Of a stretch of 64,000 nt of DNA, positions 7,511-16,012 are shown one piece after another (position 1 is the stretch's first letter; each line of letters starts with the position of its first letter). The translations under genes and the position numbers were made by a program. The DNA lies in NCBI RefSeq assembly GCF_002217755.1, contig NZ_BCFL01000032.1, positions 124,001 through 188,000 on the forward strand. The letters run 5' to 3'. This DNA comes from Streptomyces hyaluromycini. Lineage in GTDB: Bacteria > Actinomycetota > Actinomycetes > Streptomycetales > Streptomycetaceae. The notes below the pieces were generated by a model. The model saw only the letters and a program-made list of their open reading frames with translations, was not told the DNA's origin and searched no databases.

Positions 7511-9292
7511 TCACCCGTGCCACGACCGCCACAGCGCGGCGTAGGCGCCGTCGGCCGCCACCAGCGCGTCGTGGCTGCCGAGCTCGCTGATCCGGCCGTT
7601 CTCGACCACGGCGATGACGTCCGCGTCATGGGCGGTGTGCAGCCGGTGGGCGATGGCGACCACGGTCCGGCCGTCCAGGACCCGGGCCAGGGACCGTTCC
7701 AGATGGCGGGCGGCACGCGGGTCCAGGAGCGAGGTCGCCTCGTCCAGGACCAGTGTGTGCGGGTCGGCCAGCACCAGCCGGGCCAGCGCGATCTGCTGCG
7801 CCTGCGCCGGCGTCAGGGCGAGCCCGCCGGAGCCGACCTCGGTGTCCAGCTCCTCCTCCAGGGCCCGTGCCCAGCCGTCCGCGTCGACCGCGCCGAGGGC
7901 CGCCCACAGCTCGGCGTCCTCCGCGTCGGTCCGGGCGAGCAGCAGGTTGTCGCGCAGGGAGCCCACGAAGACGTGGTGCTCCTGGTTGACGAGGGCGACA
8001 TGGGAACGGACCCGCTCGGCGGTCATCCGGGACAGTTCCGCGCCGCCCAGGGTGATCCGGCCGTCGCGGGGCGCATAGATCCCGGCGAGCAGCCGGCCGA
8101 GGGTGGACTTGCCCGCGCCCGAGGGGCCGACCAGAGCCAGCCGGGTGCCGGGCGCGACCTCCAGGGAGACCTCGCGCAGCACGTCGACGCCCTGCAGGTA
8201 GCCGAAGCGGACCTCGTCCGCGTGCACCTCCCGGCCGGCGGGGGCCAGCGCGGCGTCCCCGGCGTCCGGCTCGATGTCCCGGACGCCGACCAGCCGAGCC
8301 AGCGACACCTGGGCGACCTGGACCTCGTCGTACCAGCGCAGGATCAGGTTCACCGGGTCGACGAGCATCTGGGCGATGAGCGCGCCCGTCGTCAGCTGGC
8401 CGACGTCGATCCAGCCCTTGAGGACGAAGACGCCGCCGATCATCAGCACCGAGCCGAGGACCGTGGTGTGGGTGGCGTTGATCGCCGGGAACAGCACCGA
8501 CCGCAGCCACAGGGTGTAGCGCTCCCACGCCGTCCACTCCTTGATCCGGCGCTCGGACAGGGCGATGCGGCGGGCGCCGAGCCGGTGCGCCTCGATGGTG
8601 TGCCCGGCGTCCACGGACTCCGCGAGGGCGGCGGCCACGGACGCGTACCCGGCGGCCTCGGAGCGGTAGCCGGAGGGCGCCCGCCGGAAGTACCAGCGGC
8701 AGACGACCACCAGGACCGGCAGGGCCAGCAGCACGGTGGCGGCCAGCGGCGGAGCCGTGACGGCGAGTCCGCCGATCAGCAGCACGACCCACACCACGCC
8801 GATCGACAGCTGCGGCACGGCCTCCCGCATGGCGTTGGCGAGCCGGTCGATGTCCGTGGTGATCCGGGACAGCAGGTCGCCCGTGCCCGCCCGCTCCAGG
8901 ACGCCCGGCGGCAGCCCGACCGACCGGACGAGGAAGTCCTCGCGCAGATCGGCCAGCATCCGCTCGCCGAGCACGGCACCCCGCAGCCGTACCTCGCGCA
9001 CGAAGACGGACTGGACGGCGAGCGCGGCCGCGAACAGGCCGATGGTCAGGCCCAGATGGAGGTCGCGGGCGCCGTCGGAGACCCGCTCGACGAGCCCGCC
9101 CAGCAGGTACGGGCCGGCCATGGAGGCGACGACGGCCACCGTGTTGACCGCGATGAGGAGGGAGAAGGCCCGGCGGTGCCGGTGGAACAGTTCGGCCACG
9201 TAGGCACGCACGGTCGCGGTGGCGCCGACGGGCAGGGTGGTGGCCGTCGTCGGGGCCGCCGGGTCGTATGCCGGTGGCGCGACGCCGATCAT
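7511..9292 (-). CDS. ABC exporter half-transporter (consensus Walker A, degenerate signature)
   Basis: 593 residues: an N-terminal six-helix type-IV exporter domain (about 30-320) and a C-terminal nucleotide-binding domain. Walker A (GPSGAGKST), Walker B (LVLDEATS) and the H-loop (IAHRLHTAHDAD) are intact. The LSGGQ signature is replaced by LTPAQAQQIALAR, so this subunit contributes a good ATP-binding face but a degenerate signature. Its start overlaps the stop of the upstream half-transporter by ATGA, so the two are translationally coupled and almost certainly form a heterodimer. The substrate is unknown; drug, peptide or lipid export are all possible. Confidence 0.92.
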   Translation of the reverse strand: MIGVAPPAYDPAAPTTATTLPVGATATVRAYVAELFHRHRRAFSLLIAVNTVAVVASMAGPYLLGGLVERVSDGARDLHLGLTIGLFAAALAVQSVFVREVRLRGAVLGERMLADLREDFLVRSVGLPPGVLERAGTGDLLSRITTDIDRLANAMREAVPQLSIGVVWVVLLIGGLAVTAPPLAATVLLALPVLVVVCRWYFRRAPSGYRSEAAGYASVAAALAESVDAGHTIEAHRLGARRIALSERRIKEWTAWERYTLWLRSVLFPAINATHTTVLGSVLMIGGVFVLKGWIDVGQLTTGALIAQMLVDPVNLILRWYDEVQVAQVSLARLVGVRDIEPDAGDAALAPAGREVHADEVRFGYLQGVDVLREVSLEVAPGTRLALVGPSGAGKSTLGRLLAGIYAPRDGRITLGGAELSRMTAERVRSHVALVNQEHHVFVGSLRDNLLLARTDAEDAELWAALGAVDADGWARALEEELDTEVGSGGLALTPAQAQQIALARLVLADPHTLVLDEATSLLDPRAARHLERSLARVLDGRTVVAIAHRLHTAHDADVIAVVENGRISELGSHDALVAADGAYAALWRSWHG

Positions 9293-11142
9293 GCGCTCTC
9301 CTCGATCTCTTCCAGCGCCCTGCTGTGCAGCGCGGCTTCGTTCTCTTCCAGCGCCCTGCCTCGCGGCGCGGCTTCGTGCTCTTCGAGTGCCGCGCCCTGC
9401 AGGGCGGCTTCGTCGTCCGTCTCACGTGTCACGACCGACCGGTACCGGCGCTCGGTGCGCACCAGTTCGCGGTGCACGCCGACCGCGACGACCTCGCCGT
9501 CGAGGACCAGGACCACCCGGTCGGCCCGGTCGAGCAGCAGCGGCGAGGAGGTGAACACGACGGTCGTACGGCCGGACCGCAGCGCGCGGACTCCCTCCGC
9601 GATCCGGGCCTCGGTGTGCGAGTCGACGGCGGAGGTGGGTTCGTCCAGGACGAGCACCCCGGGGTCGGTGATCAGCGACCGGGCCAGCGCGAGCCGCTGG
9701 CGCTGCCCGCCCGACAGGGACCGGCCCCGCTCGGTGATCCGGGCGTCCAGCGGGTCGGTGACGTCCAGCGAGCCCTGGAGCAGGGCGTCCAGGACGTCCG
9801 CGCACTGGGCGGCGGCCAGCGCGTCCTCGGCCCGCACGGCCCCGGAGGCCGGCACGTCGAGCAATTCCCGCAGTGAACCGGAGAGCAGCACCGGGTCCTT
9901 GTCCTGGACGAGCACCGCGGTGCGGGCGGCGTCCAGGGGGAGTTCGTCGAGCGGTACGCCGCCGAGCAGGACGGAGGTGCCGGCCTCGGCGGGGTGGCCG
10001 CCCAGCCGTTCGGCGAGGAGTCCGGCCGCGTCGGGGTCGCCGCAGACCACGGCGGTCAGCCGGCCCGCGGGAGCGAGCAGTCCGGTGGCGGGGTCGTACA
10101 GGTCGCCGGCCGGCACGGTGTCCGCGCGCGAGCCGCCGGTGTCCGTGGCCCGGTCCAGGGAGAGCACCCGCGCCGCCCGTTTCGCCGACGGGCGTGAGAA
10201 GGAGTAGGCCATCGCGATCTCGGTGAAGTGCTGCAACGGATAGTTGAGGATCATGACCGCGCTGTAGACGGTGACGAGTTCACCGACGGTGACACGGCCC
10301 TGCCGGGCCAGGTTGACCCCGTGCCAGACGACCGCGATCAGCAGCAGCCCGGGCAGCAGCACCTGGATCGCGGAGATCAGCGACCACATCCGGGCGCTGC
10401 GCACGGCGGCGTGCCGTACCTCCTGGGAGGCGCGGCGGTAGCGGTCGAGGAAGAGGTCCTCGCCGCCGATGCCGCGCAGCACGCGCAGTCCCGCGACGGT
10501 GTCCGAGGCCAGCTCCGTGGCCCGGCCGGCCTTGGCGCGCTGGAAGTCCGCGCGCCGGGTGGCCCGGGGCAGCAGCGGCAGCACGGACAGGGCGACCAGG
10601 GGCAGACCGGCGGCGACGACCCAGCCGAGGGCCGGCTGGTAGAAGAGCAGGGCGACGCCGACCACGACGACCGTCAGCGCGGCGGCGGTGAAGCGGGAGA
10701 CCGCCTCCACGAACCAGCCGATCTTCTCGACGTCGCCGGTGGAGACGGCCACCACCTCGCCGGCCGCCACCCGCCGGGTCAGCGCGGAGCCCAGCTGGGT
10801 GGCCTTGCGGGCGAGCAGCTGCTGGACCCGGGCGGCCGCGGTGATCCAGTTGGTGACGGCGGCCCGGTGCAGGAAGGTGTCGCCGACGGCGATCGCCGTG
10901 CCGCACAGCACCAGCAGACCGCCCGTCAGGGCCAGCCGGGTGCCGGAGCGGTCGACGACGGCCTGGACGGCGAGACCCACACAGAACGGGAGCGCGGCGA
11001 CGGACACGAAGTGCAGCAGTCCCCAGGCCAGTGCCTTGAGCTGCCCGCCCAGCTGATTCCGCCCCAGCCACCACAGGAACCGGGGACCCGAACGCGCGTC
11101 CGGCACGCCCGGATCGGAATACGGAAGATCTTGAATCTGCAT
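9289..11142 (-). CDS. ABC exporter half-transporter (degenerate Walker A, consensus signature)
   Basis: 617 residues with an exporter membrane domain followed by an ATPase domain. The Walker A position reads CGDPDAAGLL instead of GxxGxGKS, and the H-loop histidine is missing (VFTSSPLLLDRAD). The signature LSGGQRQRLALARS and Walker B VLVLDEPTSAVD are intact. These losses complement those of the partner at 7511, giving one canonical and one dead ATP site, as in heterodimeric exporters such as TM287/288. The C-terminus carries three 12-residue repeats ending ALEE(H/N/I)E. No strong ribosome site is visible before the ATG. Confidence 0.92.
   Translation of the reverse strand: MQIQDLPYSDPGVPDARSGPRFLWWLGRNQLGGQLKALAWGLLHFVSVAALPFCVGLAVQAVVDRSGTRLALTGGLLVLCGTAIAVGDTFLHRAAVTNWITAAARVQQLLARKATQLGSALTRRVAAGEVVAVSTGDVEKIGWFVEAVSRFTAAALTVVVVGVALLFYQPALGWVVAAGLPLVALSVLPLLPRATRRADFQRAKAGRATELASDTVAGLRVLRGIGGEDLFLDRYRRASQEVRHAAVRSARMWSLISAIQVLLPGLLLIAVVWHGVNLARQGRVTVGELVTVYSAVMILNYPLQHFTEIAMAYSFSRPSAKRAARVLSLDRATDTGGSRADTVPAGDLYDPATGLLAPAGRLTAVVCGDPDAAGLLAERLGGHPAEAGTSVLLGGVPLDELPLDAARTAVLVQDKDPVLLSGSLRELLDVPASGAVRAEDALAAAQCADVLDALLQGSLDVTDPLDARITERGRSLSGGQRQRLALARSLITDPGVLVLDEPTSAVDSHTEARIAEGVRALRSGRTTVVFTSSPLLLDRADRVVLVLDGEVVAVGVHRELVRTERRYRSVVTRETDDEAALQGAALEEHEAAPRGRALEENEAALHSRALEEIEESA
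9301..9410 (-). repeat. Three 36-bp tandem repeats encoding the ABC protein tail
   Basis: Three imperfect 36-bp units encode AALQGAALEEHE, AAPRGRALEENE and AALHSRALEEIE at the extreme C-terminus of the 617-residue half-transporter. The unit keeps the reading frame and forms an acidic amphipathic helix if structured. Copy number may vary between strains. Confidence 0.8.
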
Positions 11143-11337
11143 GGTGTCCCAGCGGCTCGGGTCGGGGGAGGTGGCGACAAGCCGTGAAAGGTTCGCGTCG
11201 GAGCGTCGTCGAAATCAAACGGTTTTTCCTGCCGGCCGTCGAAATCCCCCCTCTTCCGGCCAGGGCCTCCCGCCCAACACGCGCCGAATGTCAGAAGATT
11301 TAGCTAATTGACCGGTATGTGATGTCAGGATGGGCGG

Positions 11338-12126
11338 GTGCAGATCAAGAGTGTCCGGCGGGCGACCGCCACGGCGGCGGTCCTCGGAGCCGTGCTGGTG
11401 ACCCTGAGCGCCTGCGAGGCGTCACCGAGCGGTGGCGCGAAGAACGGCCTGCCGGGGCCGCACACCAGACCCCCGAAAGCTGCCCGCGCCGCCGGAGCGG
11501 GCCCGGCCGGGCAGTCGGACCGGCCCGCTCCGGTCGGGGATCCGGGCCGGCTGCCCGGTGTGGGCGAGCAGTGGCAGGCGCTGATCCCCGACCACTCCGG
11601 CCAGGTCGTCGCCGTGTACGGCGAGGGCAGGGACTCGGCCGACGCGACCGTCGTGCTGTACACCCGGCAGGCCGGCGGCTGGCAGCCGGTGGGCAGTTGG
11701 CTCGCCCACAACGGGCGGGCCGGCTGGACCACCGACCACTACGCCGGTGACGGACGCAGCCCGGTCGGCGTGTTCACCGTCACCGACGCCGGCGGTGTGC
11801 TCCCCGATCCGGGCACCCGGCTCTCCTACGCCCAGGGCCGCGACCTCTACACACCCCCGCACTACTGGAGCCCGGCGTACCGGCACGACTTCGACTACGT
11901 CATCGCCGTCGACTACAACCGCCTGCGGGGCACACCGCCGCACGACACCACCCACCCCTGGGGCGACGGCAGGGGCGGCGGCATCTGGCTGCACCTCGAC
12001 CACGGCAGCGGCACCTCGGCGTGCATCGGCCTTCCCAGGGAGGCCATGGTGTACCTGCTCCGCACCCTCGATCCGGCCCTTGAACCCGTCGTGGTGATGG
12101 GGGACAGGCCGAGCCTGCGGTCCTAG
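11338..12126 (+). CDS. Lipoprotein with L,D-transpeptidase-like (YkuD/ErfK) domain
   Basis: 262 residues. An N-terminal signal with lipobox LSAC (Cys26) marks a lipoprotein. After a Pro/Gly/Ala-rich linker, residues about 80-255 form an L,D-transpeptidase-like catalytic domain: the C-terminal part contains IWLHLDHGSGTSACIGLP, with the expected His and nucleophilic Cys229. Such enzymes form 3-3 cross-links in peptidoglycan outside the membrane, or attach proteins to it. The GTG start at 11338 follows AGGA. An A+T-rich promoter-like stretch (11295-11325) precedes it. It is convergent with the amidase gene. Confidence 0.8.
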   Translation: MQIKSVRRATATAAVLGAVLVTLSACEASPSGGAKNGLPGPHTRPPKAARAAGAGPAGQSDRPAPVGDPGRLPGVGEQWQALIPDHSGQVVAVYGEGRDSADATVVLYTRQAGGWQPVGSWLAHNGRAGWTTDHYAGDGRSPVGVFTVTDAGGVLPDPGTRLSYAQGRDLYTPPHYWSPAYRHDFDYVIAVDYNRLRGTPPHDTTHPWGDGRGGGIWLHLDHGSGTSACIGLPREAMVYLLRTLDPALEPVVVMGDRPSLRS

Positions 12127-12150
12127 CGCGGCCCCGGGCCCCGTGCTGTG

Positions 12151-14142
12151 TCACTGTCCGCCCGGACTTGCCTCCCCGCCGGACGGGCCCGCCGTGGTGC
12201 CGCCCGCGTCCACCAGGTCCACGTCGTCCGCCCGTACGTAGGCGAGCCGGTGGCCGAACTGGATCTCGTAGTACCGCTGCCGGCCCAGCACCACGGGCTG
12301 GGGCGTGTCGGAGAAGGTGGACCGGTCGACGTAGGAGCCGCCGACGCCTGACTGCGTCACGTACCGCTGGCCGGCCCGCAGGCTGTACGGCAGCGGCGAC
12401 TCCTCTTCCTCCTCCACTCCCTCCGGGTAGGCCTCCTCCTCCGGGAGAGCCCGCCCGAACACCGGGATCTCGTCCAGGCCCTCCTTGGGCGTCACCATGC
12501 GGCCGCGCGCACCGACGGCCGTCGGGTGCACCGCGGGGTTCTTGAACCACGCCTTGTTGCCCTGGTACCAGATCGCCGTCCACTCGCCGCTGCGGTCGGC
12601 CACGGCGAAGATCTGGCCGGTGGAGACGCGCGAACCCAGGTCGCTGACGTCTTCTGTGGACTCGTCGCCGTCCGGCCGGCGGCCCGGGTCCTGGATCAGC
12701 GGAGCGTTCTCGTCCGGCCGGGTGTACAGGCGGACCGCGCTGGAGCCGTGCGGCCGGCACGGTACCCCGGCGCCGTCGCACCCCGTGTACCGCGGCTTGT
12801 GGGTGGCGTAGTCCGGCAGGATCATCACCACGGGGCTGTCCGGTCCGGCCGTGGCCTTCAGCGGTGCGCCGAGCAGGTCGAAGTAGTGCCGCCAGTCCCA
12901 GAACGGTCCGGGGTCCTCGTGCATCTCGGGAATGCTGTCGCCGGTCGGGGACGGCACGTTGTCATGGCCGAAGATGTGCTGCCGGTCCATCGGGACGCCG
13001 TACTTCTTCGCGAGGTAGCGCACCAGCCGGGCCGAGGACCGGTACATCTGCTCCGTGTACCAGGTTCCGGGGTGGGTGAGGAAACCCTCGTGCTCGATGC
13101 CGATCGAGCGGGCGTTCACGAACTTGCTGCCGGAGTGCCAGGCCTCGTCCTTCGTCCTGACGTGCTGGGTGATGTGGCCGTCGCTGGAGCGGACCGAGTA
13201 GTGCCAGGACGCCTCGGTGGGGTCCTGCACGGTCTTGAACATGTTCGGCAGCGTCGACTCGGTGTCGTGGATGACGATGTACTCGATCCGCTGGTCCCGG
13301 GGCCGGTCGGCGAGGTCGTGGTTGCCGTAGTCGCCGTCGTCGTCGATCTCCTCGTAGGGCGCGGCGAGCCAGTCGCAGGCCAGTTCGGGCGGGCACTCGA
13401 CGTTCTTGGGCCGTTTGGGGGTCTGCGGGCCGGGGTGCGGACGGACGCCGGGGGTGGCGGGGAGGGTGACCTCCTGCCCCTCCGCGGTGGTCCGGTGCGC
13501 GCCCTTGCGGATCAGGCCGAAGACGTCGTCGGCGTATGTCGTCGCCGATGTGACGTCACGCGTACCGGGGAAACGTTCCACCGCCTGCCACCAGGCCTCC
13601 GGGTCGGCGCTGAGCGGCTTGCCGAGATGCCGTTGGGTGGCGGCCAACAGCGCCGCGCCGCCGCGTACGTTGGCCTCGGCGTCGGTCCGCAGCTGTCCGG
13701 CGGGAACCTTGATCAGCCGTGCGGCGTGTTCCAGGTCCGCCGGCTGCACGGCGTGACCGCCCGCGGCGAACGCCGTTCCCGCCAGCGGGTCGGCCCTCCC
13801 GCCGTCCGGTTCCGGCGGGCCGGGTGCCGGTGCCGGGGCGTGGGCGCGGTCGGTGTCCACCAGGTGCATCGGGCCGTAGCCCCCCGCGACGCTGGGGGTG
13901 CCGGGGTGGGTGTCCCAGCGAGACTGCATGTAGGACACACTCATGAGCACGCTGCGCGGCACGTGGAACTCGCGCGCGGCGTCCGTGAAGGCGTTCTGCA
14001 GACGTTGGTCCTCGGCCTCGTCGGCGCCGGACGTCGGGAGGATCAGCAGGGGTGGCAGCAGTGCGGCCGTCGCGATCAGGCAGGCCGTCAGGCGGCAGGT
14101 CCGGGGGGCACCGGGCACACGTGGAGCGACAGTTCTTCTCAT
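12151..14142 (-). CDS. Secreted N-acetylmuramoyl-L-alanine amidase (Amidase_2/PGRP type)
   Basis: 663 residues. An N-terminal hydrophobic segment (LTACLIATAALLPPLLIL) is a signal peptide or anchor. Residues 45-210 resemble a lytic-transglycosylase-like helper region (VLMSVSYMQSRW). Residues 285-415 form the zinc amidase domain, with IVIHDTES (His292), the YSVRSSDGHITQHV core and the IFGHDNVP motif (His393). The C-terminal 200 residues look like SH3-type wall-binding modules (GQIFAVADRSGEWTAIWYQG). It cleaves the amide between muramic acid and the stem peptide. No clear ribosome site precedes the ATG. Confidence 0.9.
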   Translation of the reverse strand: MRRTVAPRVPGAPRTCRLTACLIATAALLPPLLILPTSGADEAEDQRLQNAFTDAAREFHVPRSVLMSVSYMQSRWDTHPGTPSVAGGYGPMHLVDTDRAHAPAPAPGPPEPDGGRADPLAGTAFAAGGHAVQPADLEHAARLIKVPAGQLRTDAEANVRGGAALLAATQRHLGKPLSADPEAWWQAVERFPGTRDVTSATTYADDVFGLIRKGAHRTTAEGQEVTLPATPGVRPHPGPQTPKRPKNVECPPELACDWLAAPYEEIDDDGDYGNHDLADRPRDQRIEYIVIHDTESTLPNMFKTVQDPTEASWHYSVRSSDGHITQHVRTKDEAWHSGSKFVNARSIGIEHEGFLTHPGTWYTEQMYRSSARLVRYLAKKYGVPMDRQHIFGHDNVPSPTGDSIPEMHEDPGPFWDWRHYFDLLGAPLKATAGPDSPVVMILPDYATHKPRYTGCDGAGVPCRPHGSSAVRLYTRPDENAPLIQDPGRRPDGDESTEDVSDLGSRVSTGQIFAVADRSGEWTAIWYQGNKAWFKNPAVHPTAVGARGRMVTPKEGLDEIPVFGRALPEEEAYPEGVEEEEESPLPYSLRAGQRYVTQSGVGGSYVDRSTFSDTPQPVVLGRQRYYEIQFGHRLAYVRADDVDLVDAGGTTAGPSGGEASPGGQ

Positions 14143-14196
14143 ACCAGAGGGTCTCCAACCGCTTGCTGAGGGTCACCGGGCACGCTCGTCGCAATC

Positions 14197-14215
14197 AGGG
14201 CAAGGGGGTTGCCCT
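14197..14215. promoter_or_regulatory. Short hairpin in amidase leader
   Basis: AGGGCAA and TTGCCCT flank a GGGGG loop 55-73 bp upstream of the amidase start. It may be a regulatory hairpin or an operator. No riboswitch consensus is recognisable around it. Confidence 0.3.
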
Positions 14216-14270
14216 TCGCATCACCCCTCGTACGTTTCCGTGCCCGGCGCGGCACGGCGCGCCGAACGTC

Positions 14271-14309
14271 GACCGGGTGGCCCAGCGTTCCGGCAGAGGC
14301 CACCCGGTC
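14271..14309 (-). terminator. Stem-loop downstream of M1 peptidase gene
   Basis: GACCGGGTGGCC (14271-14282) pairs perfectly with GGCCACCCGGTC (14298-14309) around a 15-nt loop. It lies 48 bp past the stop of the minus-strand M1 peptidase gene and upstream of the amidase gene, consistent with a factor-independent actinobacterial terminator. Confidence 0.6.
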
Positions 14310-14356
14310 GGCGGGCAAGGGCTCGGCATCCGGCGGCGGCCGCACACCGCGCGGGC

Positions 14357-15862
14357 TCAGTCCTCGACCGGGTCCACGTGCCAGTCGGGGTGGCCCGGCA
14401 TCGGCGGCGTGTCGGGTCCGTACAGCCACGGCGTCAGAAAGGGCGTCAGATCCTCGCCCGCGACCTCGGAGGCGAGCGCGACGAAGTCCCGGGTACCGGC
14501 CGCGCGCCCCCGGTACCGGGTCACCCAGGTGCGTTCGATCCGGTCGAACGTGTCGTCACCGACCTTCTCCCGCAGGGCATACAGCACCAGCGCCGAGCCG
14601 TCGTAGCGCATCACCTTGAACAGCGTCGGCTCCGTGGGCTCGGCCGGGGCTCCGTCGTCGTGGCGCCACTGGTCGTGCTGCTCGTAGGCCGCCCGCATGG
14701 CGTCCTCCATGCTCACGCCGCCGTGCTCGGCGGAGTACAGCCGTTCGTAGAAACGGGCGTGACCCTCGCTCAGCCACAGGTCGGACCAGCGCCTGATGGC
14801 GACGCTGTCACCCGTCCAATGGTGGGTCAGCTCGTGCACGAGGTTGCGTTCGGCATCGACCTGGTCGCCCAGCAGGTCGTCCTTCGGCACGACGGACAGC
14901 GACTGCGTCTCCAGCGCCACCGGCAGGTCGGTGTCGCCGACCAGTACGCCGTAGCGGCGGAACGGATACGGGCCCAGGCGCTGTTCCAGCCAGGCCAGGT
15001 GCTGCGGGGTCAGCGAGCGGTCGGCCTCGGTGTCCGTGACCAGGTCGTCGGGGACCACGTCGCGCACGGGCAGGCCGTGCGGCCCCTTGCTGTCGACGAA
15101 GGCGAACCTCCCGATCGCCATCTGGACCAGCTGCGCCGCGATGGGCTCCTCGGAGTCGTACGTCCACCGGACCCGCCCGTCGGGTCGCCGGACGCGGTCG
15201 ACGAGCCGGCCGTTGGCCACCGCGCCCAGACCCGGCGGGGTGGTGATGCGGAAGGTGACGGGGGCCCGCAGGCTGGGGTGGTCGTCCACCGGGAAGACCA
15301 TCTTGGCGCCGTCGGGCTGAGCACAGATCAGCGTGCCGTCGGGGGTGGGCACCCAGCCGTACTCCCGGATCGCGTCGCTCCGCCGCCGTCGCTGGGTGGG
15401 GTCGGCGGTGTAGGCGACGTGGACGGTGAACGTGCTGCCGCGCCGGATCGGCCGTGCCGGCGTGACGACGAGTTCGTCGCCGTCGCGTACGGCGGCGGCC
15501 GGCGTGCCGTCGACGGTGACCCGGTGCAGCGTGTTGCCGGCGAAGTCCAGGTCGAAGCGGGACAGGGCCTGCGTGGCGGTGGCGCTGATGGTGGTACCGG
15601 CCGGGAAGGGCGTCTCGGGGGCCCGCCAGTCGAGGTCGAGCGTGTAACGGCGGACCGTGTAGCCGCCGTTGCCGTCCAGCGGCATGAGCGGGTCGCCGAT
15701 GCCGGGGGCGCCGGGGGACGGGGCGGGGCCGGCCGCGGCCGCCGAGGCGCCGAGGGCGGCGCCCTGGCCCCGGTGCGGGACACCGGCGGAACAGCCGGTG
15801 CCGGTGAGCGCGACGGCGCCCGTGAGCGCGAGGGCGGCGCGCAGGGCGTGACGAGCGGTCAT
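14357..15862 (-). CDS. M1-family zinc metallopeptidase, exported lipoprotein-like
   Basis: 501 residues. The signal region ALALTGAVALTGTGC ends at Cys24, a plausible but non-canonical lipobox. Residues 65-240 form the beta-sandwich N-domain of M1 aminopeptidases. The catalytic site is LVHELTHHWTGDSV (zinc ligands His343 and His347, general base Glu344), with the third ligand Glu366 in DLWLSEGHARF. It removes N-terminal amino acids from peptides outside the membrane. The start at 15862 has GGAG 4 nt upstream, inside a second possible ATG at 15871. It is divergent from the PNGase-like gene across a palindrome-containing promoter region. Confidence 0.9.
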   Translation of the reverse strand: MTARHALRAALALTGAVALTGTGCSAGVPHRGQGAALGASAAAAGPAPSPGAPGIGDPLMPLDGNGGYTVRRYTLDLDWRAPETPFPAGTTISATATQALSRFDLDFAGNTLHRVTVDGTPAAAVRDGDELVVTPARPIRRGSTFTVHVAYTADPTQRRRRSDAIREYGWVPTPDGTLICAQPDGAKMVFPVDDHPSLRAPVTFRITTPPGLGAVANGRLVDRVRRPDGRVRWTYDSEEPIAAQLVQMAIGRFAFVDSKGPHGLPVRDVVPDDLVTDTEADRSLTPQHLAWLEQRLGPYPFRRYGVLVGDTDLPVALETQSLSVVPKDDLLGDQVDAERNLVHELTHHWTGDSVAIRRWSDLWLSEGHARFYERLYSAEHGGVSMEDAMRAAYEQHDQWRHDDGAPAEPTEPTLFKVMRYDGSALVLYALREKVGDDTFDRIERTWVTRYRGRAAGTRDFVALASEVAGEDLTPFLTPWLYGPDTPPMPGHPDWHVDPVED

Positions 15863-15902
15863 GATCTCCATGACAGCACTGTGACGGCTTGATCCGCTTA
15901 TA

Positions 15903-15924
15903 GCACCATATGTACCCATGGTGC
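15903..15924. promoter_or_regulatory. Inverted repeat in divergent promoter region
   Basis: GCACCAT (15903-15909) and ATGGTGC (15918-15924) are perfect 7-bp arms around an 8-nt spacer, in the 150 bp between the divergent M1 peptidase and PNGase-like genes. It could be an operator controlling both. The regulator is unknown. Confidence 0.4.
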
Positions 15925-16012
15925 GCGATCGCTCGGTCGGGTGGCCGACCGGGCGGCCGTCGACCGGTCCGGCCATTGCGGTCGGTGGTCAACTCCCCGT
16001 AGAACACCGGCC

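Noticed and set aside
2498..10207. A 2,569-codon open frame on the plus strand opposite six real genes
   Set aside because: It runs antisense to clearly identified genes and reflects the lack of stop codons in high-G+C antisense frames; no domain is recognisable.
14143..14356. Amidase leader considered as a c-di-AMP (ydaO-type) riboswitch
   Set aside because: Only generic hairpins are visible; I cannot find the conserved riboswitch core.
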